This document shows positions 6,658-15,611 of a stretch of 64,000 nucleotides of DNA, piece by piece; the first letter of the stretch is position 1, and each line of letters starts with the position of its first letter. The notes beneath the pieces are model-generated. The model did no database searches, was not told where the DNA came from, and saw only the letters and a program-made list of their open reading frames with translations. Source of the DNA: Sphingomonas sp. LaA6.9. GTDB lineage: Bacteria > Pseudomonadota > Alphaproteobacteria > Sphingomonadales > Sphingomonadaceae. The position numbers and the translations under genes were made by a program. The DNA is taken from assembly GCF_022601895.1 (NCBI RefSeq), contig NZ_JAKVIO010000014.1, forward strand, positions 1 through 64,000, given 5' to 3'.

Positions 6658-9591
6658 ATGACGAAGCTCGAATTGCTTACGGCATCCGCCTTGGCGCTCG
6701 TGATCGCAAATCCCGCACTCGCGCAGGATACCGCGAGCGAGACGGGCATTGCAGATATCGTCGTTACCGCACAGCGCCAGGCCGAGCGGCTTCAGGACGT
6801 TCCCATCGCAGTATCAGCCTTTTCCGCCGAAGCACTTGAGTCGCAGCAGATCGAGAACGCGACCGACCTCCAGCTCACGCTGCCCAACGTCACCTTCACC
6901 AAGACCAACTTCACCTCGTCGAGCTTCACGATCCGCGGCATTGGCGACCTTTGCGTCGGCATCACCTGCGACCAGGCCACCGCGATCCACGTCAACGACA
7001 TGCCGCTGCTCTCGACGCGCCTGTTCGAGACCGAGTATTTCGACCTTGAGCGCGTCGAGGTCCTGCGCGGGCCGCAGGGCACGCTGTTCGGCCGCAACGC
7101 GACATCGGGCGTGGTCAACTTCATCACCGCCAAGCCCGACCTGACCGAATTCCAGGCCTCGGGCAGCTTCGAGTACGGCAATTTCGAGTCGTACAAGATC
7201 AACGGCATGGTGAACGCGCCGATCACCGACACACTCGGCGTTCGTCTGGCGGGCTATTATCTGAACCGCGACGGCTATACCAAGAATGTCTACGATAACA
7301 CGCGTATCGACGGCCGCGACCTTTACGCCCTCCGCGGCTCACTGCGCTGGGAGCCCTCGTCCTCCACCACGCTCGACCTGATCGGCTATTATTTCCGCGA
7401 GAAGGACGACCGTTCGCGCATCCAGAACCAGCTCTGCAACCGCGACCCGACGGGCATTCTGGGTTGTGCGCCCGACAAGCTCGAGAATGAGACGACCAAC
7501 GGCAACTCAACGCTCGCGGCACTGATCGCGTCCAACGAGTTTCTCGGCATCGCATCGGCCGCCTCGGGCGGCGCGCTCGCCCGCTTCGGGCTCGGCAGCA
7601 TCTACGGCCCCGATGTCTATGCGAACTTCGCGAAGCCGGATGGCCTTCGCAACGTGAACATCGACTTTGCGCCGACATACTTCGCCGAGGAATATCACAT
7701 CATGGGCCGGCTGCAGCAGCAGCTGGGCGACCAGTTCAGCCTGACCATGACGGGCGGCTACACGCATAACACCGTGGACTCGCGGACCGACTACAACCTC
7801 GCGGTCGAAGCGCCGCTCGCCAACAATCCCGGCCTTGCCCAGCTTAACGCGCTTGGCCGCGCCGGTTCGCCGTTCGCGTTTCTCAACGCGGTTCGCCAGG
7901 CACTGATTCCCAACGGCCCGGCGGGCGGCGTCTGCCAGTCCGACGCCGACCCCAATGGCGTCGGCGTCTATGGCGGCAACACGATCGGCTGTTTCGGGCA
8001 AAGCCTCGACTTCGACCGGTCCAAGCTGACGACGCGCCAATATGCGATCGAAGGCCATGTCGACAGCCAGTTCGACGGCATGTTCAATTTCCTGATCGGC
8101 GCCAACTATCTGGACAGCCAGACAAAGGATAACAGCTATTACGTCAACGCCTTTGGCCTCGACTATGCGACGGGCATCCTGGGCGCTGCAAACACCGGCG
8201 GCGCCGCCTTTTTCGGCACGCCCTTCTACCGTAACGACTCGGACCTCTTCCGCCTGAAATCCTTCGGCATTTTCGGTGAGGCCTATGTCGAGTTCAACGA
8301 TCGTCTCAAGCTGACGCTCGGCCTGCGTTATAACGACGACAAGAAGTTCATCAGGGCACGGACGACGCTGCTGCAGGATTCGGCAGGCCAGTTCCCTGCG
8401 GTGCCATTCGGCTCCGACAGCTTCACCGATGCGCTCAATTACGCGCTGCTCGATTTCGACGCCACCAAGCCGGGTGCCCAGGAATATGCCGAGCACAATG
8501 TAAGCTTCAACGAATTCACGGGCCGCGCGGTCCTCGACTACAAGATCACCGACGACAACCTCGTCTACCTGTCCTACTCGCGCGGCTACAAATCGGGGGG
8601 CGTCAATCCGCCGCTGTCGCCGATCTTCGCGGTGCCCGTGACCTTCGACCCCGAGACCGTCGACTCGTTCGAGATCGGTTCGAAAAACACTTTCCTCGAC
8701 GGAACGCTGCGCCTCAACCTCACGGGCTTCTACTACAAGTACAAGGATCTGCAGCTCAGCCGCATCGTCGCGCGTACCTCGGTCAACGACAATGTCAGCG
8801 CCGACATCTACGGCGTGGAGGCAGAGGCCATCATCAGCCCTGTGCGCGCGCTGATAGCCAATCTCGGCTTCAGCTACCTGCATTCGAAGGTGTCGAACGA
8901 CAAGTTCCTCAGCAATCCGCGCGATCCCTCCGGTGGCCGTTCGGATGCGGTCATCATCAAGGATCTGCAGAACGCGTCGAACTGCGCGGTGGTGCCGACC
9001 ACCGCGGGCAATGTCGTTGGCGTGAACACCTATGTCACCGCGGTCAACACCGGGCTCGGGCTGCGCGGCCCCGTGGCGGTTCCGGGCACCAACACCACGG
9101 GCGCCTTCTCGATCTGCAGCGCGCTCGCGGCCACTGCGGCGAACCCGCCTGCGGCGCTCCGCGCGCTGTTCGGCGTGCCAACGGGCGCCCTGCCCTTCCA
9201 GGTCCTCGGCAGCGGCGTGGAGGTCAACCTCAAGGGCAACGAACTGCCCCAGGCGCCGAACTTCAAATTCTCGGCGGGCCTTCAGTACACGGTGGACTTC
9301 GACAACGGCATGTCGCTCGTTCCGCGTATCGACCTGACCTATACGGGCGAGAGCTATGCGAGCATCTTCAACGGCAATATCGACCGGATGCCGGGCTATG
9401 AGGTGATCAACGCGCAGATCCAGCTCAACGGGCAGGAGGATCGCTGGTTCGTCCGCGCCTTCGTCCAGAACCTGACCAAGAACAACGCGATCACGGGCCA
9501 GTATGTGACCGACCAGTCGTCGGGCCTGTTCACCAACGTCTTCACGCTGGAACCGCGCCGCTACGGCCTTGCCGCCGGCTTCAAGTTCTGA
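6658..9591 (+). CDS. TonB-dependent outer-membrane receptor
   Basis: A 977-residue outer-membrane transporter driven by TonB-ExbBD; the ligand cannot be told from sequence. It has a signal peptide ending in IANPALAQ (about residue 23), a TonB-box-like DIVVTAQRQ (about 32-40), and a plug domain (about 45-160; VPIAVSAFSAEALE, FTIRGIG, LRGPQGTLFGRNATSG). A 22-strand barrel follows, ending in RRYGLAAGFKF with the C-terminal Phe. The ATG at 6658 is chosen for the signal peptide and the GAGAGGGG a few bases upstream. No transport partner gene flanks it. This is a typical large sphingomonad receptor, of the group often linked to complex organic substrates. Confidence 0.93.
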   Translation: MTKLELLTASALALVIANPALAQDTASETGIADIVVTAQRQAERLQDVPIAVSAFSAEALESQQIENATDLQLTLPNVTFTKTNFTSSSFTIRGIGDLCVGITCDQATAIHVNDMPLLSTRLFETEYFDLERVEVLRGPQGTLFGRNATSGVVNFITAKPDLTEFQASGSFEYGNFESYKINGMVNAPITDTLGVRLAGYYLNRDGYTKNVYDNTRIDGRDLYALRGSLRWEPSSSTTLDLIGYYFREKDDRSRIQNQLCNRDPTGILGCAPDKLENETTNGNSTLAALIASNEFLGIASAASGGALARFGLGSIYGPDVYANFAKPDGLRNVNIDFAPTYFAEEYHIMGRLQQQLGDQFSLTMTGGYTHNTVDSRTDYNLAVEAPLANNPGLAQLNALGRAGSPFAFLNAVRQALIPNGPAGGVCQSDADPNGVGVYGGNTIGCFGQSLDFDRSKLTTRQYAIEGHVDSQFDGMFNFLIGANYLDSQTKDNSYYVNAFGLDYATGILGAANTGGAAFFGTPFYRNDSDLFRLKSFGIFGEAYVEFNDRLKLTLGLRYNDDKKFIRARTTLLQDSAGQFPAVPFGSDSFTDALNYALLDFDATKPGAQEYAEHNVSFNEFTGRAVLDYKITDDNLVYLSYSRGYKSGGVNPPLSPIFAVPVTFDPETVDSFEIGSKNTFLDGTLRLNLTGFYYKYKDLQLSRIVARTSVNDNVSADIYGVEAEAIISPVRALIANLGFSYLHSKVSNDKFLSNPRDPSGGRSDAVIIKDLQNASNCAVVPTTAGNVVGVNTYVTAVNTGLGLRGPVAVPGTNTTGAFSICSALAATAANPPAALRALFGVPTGALPFQVLGSGVEVNLKGNELPQAPNFKFSAGLQYTVDFDNGMSLVPRIDLTYTGESYASIFNGNIDRMPGYEVINAQIQLNGQEDRWFVRAFVQNLTKNNAITGQYVTDQSSGLFTNVFTLEPRRYGLAAGFKF

Positions 9592-9614
9592 CGCGACAGA
9601 AACGCACAATCTGT

Positions 9615-9650
9615 GCCCCGGTCCGCAAAGGACCGGGGCCCTTCTTTTGA
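9615..9650 (+). terminator. intrinsic terminator after the TonB receptor
   Basis: GCCCCGGTCC (9615-9624) pairs perfectly with GGACCGGGGC (9630-9639) around a GCAAA loop, followed by CCTTCTTTT. It starts 23 bases after the receptor stop codon. Confidence 0.9.
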
Positions 9651-9693
9651 GACAAGCGATTGCCGGTCGAGCACCTGGCCCGTGCGAAGCGCG

Positions 9694-10410
9694 TCAGGGT
9701 GGGCTCGGCTGCCCCTGAGCATGAAATGCCGCGAAGACCTCGTTCAGAGGCTTGGTCTCCGGGAGGATATAGACCACTCCGCTCGTCTCCTTGAAAAGCG
9801 GACTCACGACTTTGGCATAAAAGGAGGCGGGGACATTGATGCAGCCATAGGTGATGCGATTGTCTTCCGGGGAAGGCGAGTTCAGCCGTTGCAGGCGCCG
9901 TTCCTTCTTGTTCGCTGTAACGACCGGGTGGAGTGAGATCGCAGTCACATAGTCGACCCAGAGGACTTTGCGATTGCCGCTGCCAATCCCGTACTTGGCC
10001 ACAAAACGCCCGGCGGGCGTCGTGCGATCTTCAGGCTTGATTGCTGACAACTCGCGGTCGCCGACGCCAGGCGCGGACTCGTCCCCGGGTGCGATACCCA
10101 GCAGGGCTGGCGCCGCGCCGAGGAACTGGCCCTGGGCATCGAATATGATCACTTCGGCCGCGACCTTGTCGATGATCATGAAGGGCAGATCGCCATTGTC
10201 GCGGGATGCGGTGATCCACTGCGCCATTTGCGCCACAATTTCGGACGATGGTTCCACGGCGTCGGCGGCTGGCGCGTCGGGGGCTGCCACCGCGTCCACG
10301 AGCGGCTCGGCGGCGCTCGCCGTCGGCACCTCCTGCGCCGAAGCCACCCACGGCAACGCAACGCATCCAAGCGCGAGCCATGCTGCTGACACGCGAATGT
10401 GCATGATCAA
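9694..10410 (-). CDS. L,D-transpeptidase (YkuD-family) precursor
   Basis: A 238-residue exported protein: signal peptide ending about VASAQ (residue 26), an Ala/Pro/Glu linker, then a YkuD-like domain (about 95-215) with TPAGRF, a conserved His in ISLHPVV, and the catalytic-cysteine segment ITYGCINVP. In most family members this segment reads SHGCI; here Tyr replaces His, as in a recognised subset. The expected role is 3-3 cross-linking of peptidoglycan or attachment of a lipoprotein to it in the periplasm. Directly upstream on the same strand lies a small Lpp-like lipoprotein, a possible substrate. Confidence 0.82.
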   Translation of the reverse strand: MIMHIRVSAAWLALGCVALPWVASAQEVPTASAAEPLVDAVAAPDAPAADAVEPSSEIVAQMAQWITASRDNGDLPFMIIDKVAAEVIIFDAQGQFLGAAPALLGIAPGDESAPGVGDRELSAIKPEDRTTPAGRFVAKYGIGSGNRKVLWVDYVTAISLHPVVTANKKERRLQRLNSPSPEDNRITYGCINVPASFYAKVVSPLFKETSGVVYILPETKPLNEVFAAFHAQGQPSPP

Positions 10411-10442
10411 TCTTCTCTACCTCAAACTAATCTGCCACCGCG

Positions 10443-10487
10443 GCCGCGGAGTCCGAAGGACAAGGATTCTCCGACGAACTCCGCAGC
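10443..10487 (-). other. hairpin between lipoprotein and L,D-transpeptidase genes
   Basis: GCCGCGGAGT (10443-10452) pairs with ACTCCGCAGC (10478-10487) with one mismatch, and an inner CCGAAGGA/TCTCCGAC stem is possible. No T-run follows on either strand. It may moderate read-through or protect the upstream lipoprotein mRNA. Confidence 0.4.
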
Positions 10488-10494
10488 CGAGCGA

Positions 10495-10788
10495 TTAGTT
10501 CCGGGGCCGCTTTTGCGCCAGCTGCTGCTCAAGGCCGTCAACCCGGCCAGTGAGCTGATCGAGCCGCTGGTTCGCCGACTGCGCGGCTTCCGCCGCCGAC
10601 TGTGCGGTCGTGTTGGCCGTGTTCGCCGTGCTTTCGACTTGCTGCACCTTCGATTCCAGCGCAGCGACGCGAGAGGTGACCGTTGCGACCTGCTCATCCA
10701 CATATTCGGTAGTTGCGCACGCGCTGAGGCTCAGTCCGCCTGCGATTATCAAGCTGACGGCCGCGATTCTTTTTCCTGGTGAGAGCAT
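10495..10788 (-). CDS. small Lpp-like outer-membrane lipoprotein
   Basis: A 97-residue product with a lipoprotein signal peptide and lipobox LSAC, then a single long Ala-rich helix with heptad character (VTSRVAALESKVQQVESTAN, with Ala/Thr continuing). This resembles Braun-type lipoproteins (Lpp, OprI), which form trimeric coiled coils. It ends KRPRN rather than the C-terminal lysine that Lpp uses for peptidoglycan attachment, although a lysine lies five residues from the end. The ATG at 10788 is preferred because AAGGAG sits at ideal spacing; the TTG six bases upstream also opens the frame. The downstream L,D-transpeptidase suggests a joint role in tethering the outer membrane. Confidence 0.72.
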   Translation of the reverse strand: MLSPGKRIAAVSLIIAGGLSLSACATTEYVDEQVATVTSRVAALESKVQQVESTANTANTTAQSAAEAAQSANQRLDQLTGRVDGLEQQLAQKRPRN

Positions 10789-10794
10789 TTCCAA

Positions 10795-11239
10795 CTCCTT
10801 TCAAAGCGTGCTGCGCAAGCAGCCAAGTTCGCGCCCCAACGCAACAAGAACGCTACCCAACAGAGTTGATTCAACCTTCAGAATATCAGGCATCCGCCAG
10901 CTTCGACTAAGAAGATATCCGTAGAAACCCGTAGAAACTCGCAGTTTTTTGCCGATGCCGCGCGCCGAGACATATGCTCCTGCACGAAGCGGCGCCCTGC
11001 CGGGCGCGCTCGCTCGCGGTTGACCTTGCGCAACGGGCAGCAAATGCGCGATTGGCGCATCGAGTTCAGCCACCACGCGGAAATTGCGTAGGGGTTTCTT
11101 GCCATTGTGCGCGCGGTGAAATGGCGGCAATGCGACAATGGCTTTGCCCAAAGCCAGCGCGGCGGGCATCTGCAATTGCCCCCCCGCATAGCCCTGCCCG
11201 CCGCGCACATGATTCCCTAATTCCGGACAGGATTTTTGT
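10795..11239. other. intergenic region without a convincing gene
   Basis: These 445 bases separate the lipoprotein start from the 3' end of tRNA-Met. Open frames exist on both strands, but their translations are Arg/Pro/Cys-rich and overlap one another, with no ribosome-binding site or recognisable domain. A short direct repeat, GTAGAAACCC/GTAGAAACTC, lies at about 10921-10940. The lipoprotein promoter should be near 10800-10880, but I cannot place it. Confidence 0.45.
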
Positions 11240-11316
11240 TGGTAGCGGAGGAGGGACTTGAACCCCCGACACGCGGATTATGATTCCGCTGCTCTAACCA
11301 GCTGAGCTACTCCGCC
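11240..11316 (-). tRNA. tRNA-Met (CAT)
   Basis: A complete 77-base cloverleaf: acceptor GGCGGAG paired with CTCCGCT (one G-T at the end), D arm TAGCTCAGCTGGTTAGAGC, anticodon stem GCGGA/TCCGC with loop ATCATAA giving anticodon CAT, T arm GGGGGTTCAAGTCCC and encoded CCA. CAT can also be tRNA-Ile2 (lysidine); the overall body resembles alphaproteobacterial elongator Met. Confidence 0.92.
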
Positions 11317-11387
11317 CCATGGGCCTCGCGCTTGGTGCGCGGACGGGCGCTATAGTCAGCGGCGCGGGGGTGGTCAACAGGGCATTG

Positions 11388-11978
11388 TCATCCAAAGCGA
11401 TGTCGCGCCAGCGGCTCCCATGTTCCGGCGCGGTAGCGCCAGGCGGCGAGCCCCGCGATGGCGAGCGGACGCGGCCGGAACGCCTGTTCCAGCGCCTCGG
11501 CCAGTGCCCTCGCGACACGCGGTTCGACCTTGTTCTGGATGGTGACATGGGGCCGCCAGCCCGCCTGATCCTGCGCGATCAGGAGGCCGTGGAAATGCTC
11601 CGCAAGCTGCACGCGAATCTCGTCGAGCGCGGGGCTGTCGATACGCAGCGCAACGCCCCGGTCCATCCGCATGACACCCGCGACGCGCGCGGCCGGCGAC
11701 GGCGTGCCGCGTGTCGCCGCTGAAAGCTGATCGCGAAGTTCGGGTTCGATCGCGGGCGGCAGATGCTGGAACAGTGTCAGATGCGCGGGAACGCGATTGT
11801 GCTCCGCCGGGTAATGCGCGCGCCGCAGCCCGTCGAGCCACGCGAAATCCGCGTCACCGAAGAACGCGGAGACGATGATCGGCGCGCCTATATCTCGACC
11901 TGGCTGCCGAGTTCGACGACGCGGTTGGTCGGCAGCTTGAAGAAGTCCATCGCGCTTTCGGCGTTGCGCATCATCCAC
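11388..11978 (-). CDS. 2'-5' RNA ligase-like (2H phosphoesterase) protein
   Basis: A protein of up to 196 residues with the two HxT/S motifs of the 2H phosphoesterase superfamily: AHLTLFQHL (about residue 65) and PHVTIQNK (about 143). Family members (LigT/ThpR, CPDase-like) act on cyclic phosphates or 2'-5' linkages in RNA; the cellular substrate is unknown. The only in-frame ATG (11978) lies 91 bases inside the 3' end of kup, and no GTG or TTG occurs closer to the conserved start IIVSAFF. Either the reading frames truly overlap or a rare start codon is used. tRNA-Met lies downstream. Confidence 0.75.
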   Translation of the reverse strand: MDDAQRRKRDGLLQAADQPRRRTRQPGRDIGAPIIVSAFFGDADFAWLDGLRRAHYPAEHNRVPAHLTLFQHLPPAIEPELRDQLSAATRGTPSPAARVAGVMRMDRGVALRIDSPALDEIRVQLAEHFHGLLIAQDQAGWRPHVTIQNKVEPRVARALAEALEQAFRPRPLAIAGLAAWRYRAGTWEPLARHRFG

Positions 11979-13807
11979 GCGAACAGCCGCTCACGCCACA
12001 GCGCCATGCCCGGCCGCGCCGAGGGCAGCAGCGTCTGCCGCGCAAGGAAGAAGCTGGTGTCCATCATCTTGAACTCGGGGCCGCAGCCCGTCGTCAGCCT
12101 CAGCGCCTCGGGCACGTCGGGCTCCTGCATGAAGCCATAGCGGATGACGAGGCGGTGGAAGCCATGGCCGAGGTCTTTCAGCCCGCAGCGCTGCTCCATC
12201 GCGACATAGGGCACGTCCTCGATCTTCACGGTCAGCAGGATGACGCGCTCGTGCAGCACCTTGTTGTGCTTCAGATTGTGGAGCAGCGCGTGCGGCACGC
12301 CGTCGGCGGTCGAGGTCATGAACACCGCTGTCCCGGGAACGCGCGTCGCCGAATTGGCGGCCGAGTTGACGAACACCGCGATCGGCATCGCTGCCTCACG
12401 CATACGGTCCATCATGAGCTTGCGCCCCTTTGCCCAAGTGGTGAGCAGGGTGAATGCGAACAGCCCAACGAGCAGCGGGAACCAGCCGCCATCGGGCACC
12501 TTGGTCAGATTCGCCGCAAAATAGGCGGTGTCGACGATGAAGAAGACCGCGAGCACGACCACGGCGATCGCCTTGTTCCAGTGCCACAGGCTGAAGAGCA
12601 CCACCGCGAGCAGGCAGGTGTCGATGAACATCGCGCCCGTCACCGCGATACCATAGGCCGCGGCGAGGTTGCTCGACGAGCCGAAGAACAGCACGAGCAG
12701 GATCACCATCACCATCAGCGCCCAGTTGATGACGGGGATATAGATCTGTCCCGCGGCGCTGGCGCTGGTGTGCTGGATGCGCAGGCGCGGGATGAAGCCG
12801 AGCTGGATCGCCTGCTGGGTGAGCGAGAAGGCGCCCGAGATGACGGCCTGGCTCGCGATCACCGTCGCGAGCAGCGCCAGGATGACGAGCGGCAGGCGTA
12901 CCGCTTCGGGCGCCAGCAGGAAGAAGGGATTCCTGATCGCCTCCGCGGCACCCGCCGCATCCAGCGACAGGATCATCGCCCCCTGCCCCAGATAGTTGAG
13001 CATCAGGCCGGGCAGCACGAAGAAGAGCCACGAAACGCGGATGGGATTGCGCCCGAAATGTCCCATATCGGCGTAGAGCGCTTCGGCGCCTGTCACAGCG
13101 AGGACGACCGAACCGAGCGCGAGGAACGCGAGCGTGCCGTCGGTCATGAAGAACTGGACGGCATACCAGGGGTTGAGTGCGATGAGGATCGCGGGGGCCT
13201 GGACGATGTGCATGATGCCGAGCACCGCGAGCGCGACGAAATAGATCATCATGATCGGCCCGAAGAGCTGGCCGACCTTGGCGGTGCCGTGCGCCTGGAT
13301 GGAGAACAGCCCGATCAGAATGGCGACCGCGATCGGAAGAACCCATGTGCCGAAGCGCGAATCGACGGTCACGAGCCCTTCGGCCGCCGAAAGCACCGAC
13401 ATTGCGGGTGTGATCATGCTGTCGCCGTAGAACAGCGCGGTGGCGAACACGCCCAGCATCACGATCGGTGCGCTCCAGCGCTTGCCCTCGGACTGGCGGT
13501 TGATCAGCGCGAGCAGCGCGAGGCTGCCCCCCTCGCCCTTGTTGTCAGCGCGCATGATGATCGACACGTACTTGATCGTGACCACGATCATCATCGACCA
13601 GAAGATGAGGCTCAGAACGCCAAGGATGTGGAGCTTGTCGGGCGTGAGCGGATGGTGCCCCGCAAAGGTTTCGCGAAACGCGTAAATGGGACTCGTGCCG
13701 ATATCGCCGAACACGATCCCGATGGCCGCCACCGCCAGCTTCGCAAGAGGCTGGTCGACATGGGCCTGCGAGGCTTGTGCCTCCGCTGCCGTTGCTGTGG
13801 TGCTCAT
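11888..13807 (-). CDS. kup: Kup-type potassium uptake transporter
   Basis: A 639-residue inner-membrane K+/H+ symporter. About twelve hydrophobic helices fill residues 25-465, beginning with the family signature [20 protein letters not shown]-terminal cytoplasmic domain of about 170 residues contains [20 protein letters not shown]. Length and motifs are typical of Kup/Trk-independent low-affinity K+ uptake. It lies downstream of the Lrp gene on the same strand but is separated from it by an intrinsic terminator, so it needs its own promoter in 13808-13847. Confidence 0.95.
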   Translation of the reverse strand: MSTTATAAEAQASQAHVDQPLAKLAVAAIGIVFGDIGTSPIYAFRETFAGHHPLTPDKLHILGVLSLIFWSMMIVVTIKYVSIIMRADNKGEGGSLALLALINRQSEGKRWSAPIVMLGVFATALFYGDSMITPAMSVLSAAEGLVTVDSRFGTWVLPIAVAILIGLFSIQAHGTAKVGQLFGPIMMIYFVALAVLGIMHIVQAPAILIALNPWYAVQFFMTDGTLAFLALGSVVLAVTGAEALYADMGHFGRNPIRVSWLFFVLPGLMLNYLGQGAMILSLDAAGAAEAIRNPFFLLAPEAVRLPLVILALLATVIASQAVISGAFSLTQQAIQLGFIPRLRIQHTSASAAGQIYIPVINWALMVMVILLVLFFGSSSNLAAAYGIAVTGAMFIDTCLLAVVLFSLWHWNKAIAVVVLAVFFIVDTAYFAANLTKVPDGGWFPLLVGLFAFTLLTTWAKGRKLMMDRMREAAMPIAVFVNSAANSATRVPGTAVFMTSTADGVPHALLHNLKHNKVLHERVILLTVKIEDVPYVAMEQRCGLKDLGHGFHRLVIRYGFMQEPDVPEALRLTTGCGPEFKMMDTSFFLARQTLLPSARPGMALWRERLFAWMMRNAESAMDFFKLPTNRVVELGSQVEI

Positions 13808-13847
13808 CGAGCGTTCAGTTAGCTCGCGTCATACTGACAAAGGCCAT

Positions 13848-13882
13848 AAAAAAAGCCGTCTCTCTTTGCCGAACAAAGGGCT
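13848..13882 (-). terminator. intrinsic terminator of the Lrp-family gene
   Basis: Reading leftward, AGCC-CTTTG, loop TTCGG, CAAAG, an AGAGAC bulge and GGCT form a stem followed by TTTTTTTA. It lies 46 bases beyond the Lrp stop and before the kup start. Confidence 0.7.
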
Positions 13883-13927
13883 CGCGGCCACTAGCATTTC
13901 GCATCTGCACTATCAACTGCGCCTTCG

Positions 13928-14386
13928 TCACTCGTCCACCGCCAGCGTCCGGATGGTGAACTGGGTCACCAGTCGCTGTACGCCGGGAAGCGTGGCCAGC
14001 ACCTCGCGATGGACGCGTTCGTAACTGTCTTCGTGACGAATCAATACCTTGAGCAGATAATCCGACTCGCCGCTCATCAGGTGCGCCTCGCGAATGACCG
14101 ACGTCCTGAGCAGTGCGTCCTCGAAGGCCGCGAGCGTCGTCTGGCGCTGATCGACCAGCGTGACCGAGACGAAGACCGTGGACGGGCGGCCTCTGGCCGC
14201 GGGCGATAACCGCGCGCGATAGCCGAGGATCATGCCGCTTTCCTCGAGCAGCTTCACGCGCCGGTGCGCCGCCGAAGGCGAAAGCCCGATGCGCAAGCCC
14301 AGCCTCTCGCTTGTCACACCCGAATCATGCGCGAGAATGTCGAGAATTTTGCGGTCGATCGCATCGAGTTTGATAATTGTTGTCAG
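13928..14386 (-). CDS. Lrp/AsnC-family transcriptional regulator
   Basis: A 152-residue regulator with an N-terminal winged HTH (IDRKILDILAH, SERLGLRIGLSPSAAHRRVKLLE) and a RAM ligand-binding domain (VSVTL to the end; SGESDYLLKV). With a GTG start (14317) the protein would be only 129 residues and lack the first HTH helix. Extending the frame gives LTTIIKLDAIDRKIL, a normal Lrp N terminus, beginning with CTG at 14386-14384 five bases after GGAGGGG. I therefore propose a CTG start. It diverges from alanine dehydrogenase, so it is probably an AldR-like activator responding to alanine or other amino acids. Confidence 0.85.
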   Translation of the reverse strand: MTTIIKLDAIDRKILDILAHDSGVTSERLGLRIGLSPSAAHRRVKLLEESGMILGYRARLSPAARGRPSTVFVSVTLVDQRQTTLAAFEDALLRTSVIREAHLMSGESDYLLKVLIRHEDSYERVHREVLATLPGVQRLVTQFTIRTLAVDE

Positions 14387-14504
14387 ATACCCCTCCAGAT
14401 CGGGAGATTATCCCAAATTCCGACCATTGAAAGGATCGTTTTGCAAACACTTCCAGTGGCGATGGCGATATTCTCGACCGCAAAGACATTACAGGAGACG
14501 GACA

Positions 14505-15611
14505 ATGAAGGTCGGCGTTCCCAGGGAAATCAAGAACCACGAATATCGCGTCGGCCTCACCCCGCCCTCGGTCGCCGAGCTGACCGCCGCGGGGCATGAG
14601 GTCTTCGTCGAGACGCAGGCGGGCGGCGGGATCGACTTCGACGACGCCGATTATGTCGAGGCGGGCGCGAAGATACTCGGCACGCCCGCAGAGGTGTTCG
14701 CAGCGGCCGACATGATCGTGAAGGTCAAGGAGCCGCAGCCGCAGGAAATCGCGCTGCTCCGCCCCGATCACCTGCTTTTCACATACCTCCACCTCGCCGC
14801 AGACAAGCCGCAGGCCGAAGGACTGATGAAATCGGGGGCGACGTGCATCGCCTATGAAACCGTCACATCGCGCACGGGATCGCTGCCGCTGCTCAAGCCG
14901 ATGTCGGAGGTTGCCGGCCGCATGTCGATCCAGGTCGGCGCGCACTATCTTGAAAAGGAACAGGGCGGACGCGGCGTATTGCTGGGCGGCGTGCCCGGTG
15001 TGGCGCCCGCCCGGGTCGCGATCCTCGGCGGCGGCGTGGCGGGCGTGAATGCGGCGCAGATGGCGGTCGGCCAGCGCGCCGATGTCACCATCTACGACAT
15101 CTCGAACGAGCGTCTGGCCGAACTCGACATGTTCTTCGGCAGCCAGATCAAGACCGCCTATGCGTCGAAGTCGGCGATCGCGGCGGCGGTGAAGAACGCG
15201 CACCTCGTCATCGGCGCGGTGCTCGTCCCCGGCGCTGCCGCCCCCAAGCTGGTGACGCGCGAGATGCTCAGGACGATGAAGCGCGGTTCGGTGATCGTCG
15301 ACATTGCGATCGATCAGGGCGGCTGCTTCGAGACATCAAAGGCGACCACGCATGCCGATCCTGTGTTCGAGGTCGAGGGCGTGATCCATTACTGTGTCGC
15401 CAACATGCCCGGCGCGGTCGCGCGTACCTCGGCCTTCGCGCTCAACAACGCGACGCTGCCCTTCGCGCTCAAGCTGGCGAACATGGGCGCGGAAGCCGCG
15501 ATGAAGGCCGATCCACATCTGGCCAACGGCCTCAACGTCTCCGACGGCAAGATCCGCCATCAGGCGGTGGCCGAAGCGCTCGACCTGCCCTATTCGCCCT
15601 GGGAGGGCTGA
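14505..15611 (+). CDS. ald: alanine dehydrogenase
   Basis: NAD-dependent interconversion of L-alanine and pyruvate plus ammonia. The 368-residue product begins MKVGVPREIKNHEYRVGLTP, the family signature. It carries the pyruvate/catalytic residues Lys75 (VKVKEP) and His96 (YLHLA) and the Rossmann motif GGGVAGVNAA (about 177-186), and ends with the usual long C-terminal helix region. AGGAGA at 14492-14497 supports the ATG at 14505. The divergent Lrp-type gene is the probable regulator. The last 22 bases overlap the convergent ccmI. Confidence 0.96.
   Translation: MKVGVPREIKNHEYRVGLTPPSVAELTAAGHEVFVETQAGGGIDFDDADYVEAGAKILGTPAEVFAAADMIVKVKEPQPQEIALLRPDHLLFTYLHLAADKPQAEGLMKSGATCIAYETVTSRTGSLPLLKPMSEVAGRMSIQVGAHYLEKEQGGRGVLLGGVPGVAPARVAILGGGVAGVNAAQMAVGQRADVTIYDISNERLAELDMFFGSQIKTAYASKSAIAAAVKNAHLVIGAVLVPGAAAPKLVTREMLRTMKRGSVIVDIAIDQGGCFETSKATTHADPVFEVEGVIHYCVANMPGAVARTSAFALNNATLPFALKLANMGAEAAMKADPHLANGLNVSDGKIRHQAVAEALDLPYSPWEG

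Noticed and set aside
7507-9609. A 700-codon open frame antisense to the first TonB receptor
   Set aside because: The translation is rich in Arg/Val/Glu with no domain, and the opposite strand encodes a complete receptor. Such antisense frames are expected in high-GC DNA.
12155-13822. A 555-codon open frame antisense to kup
   Set aside because: The His/Arg/Asp-rich translation mirrors the complementary codons of Kup and has no ribosome-binding site.
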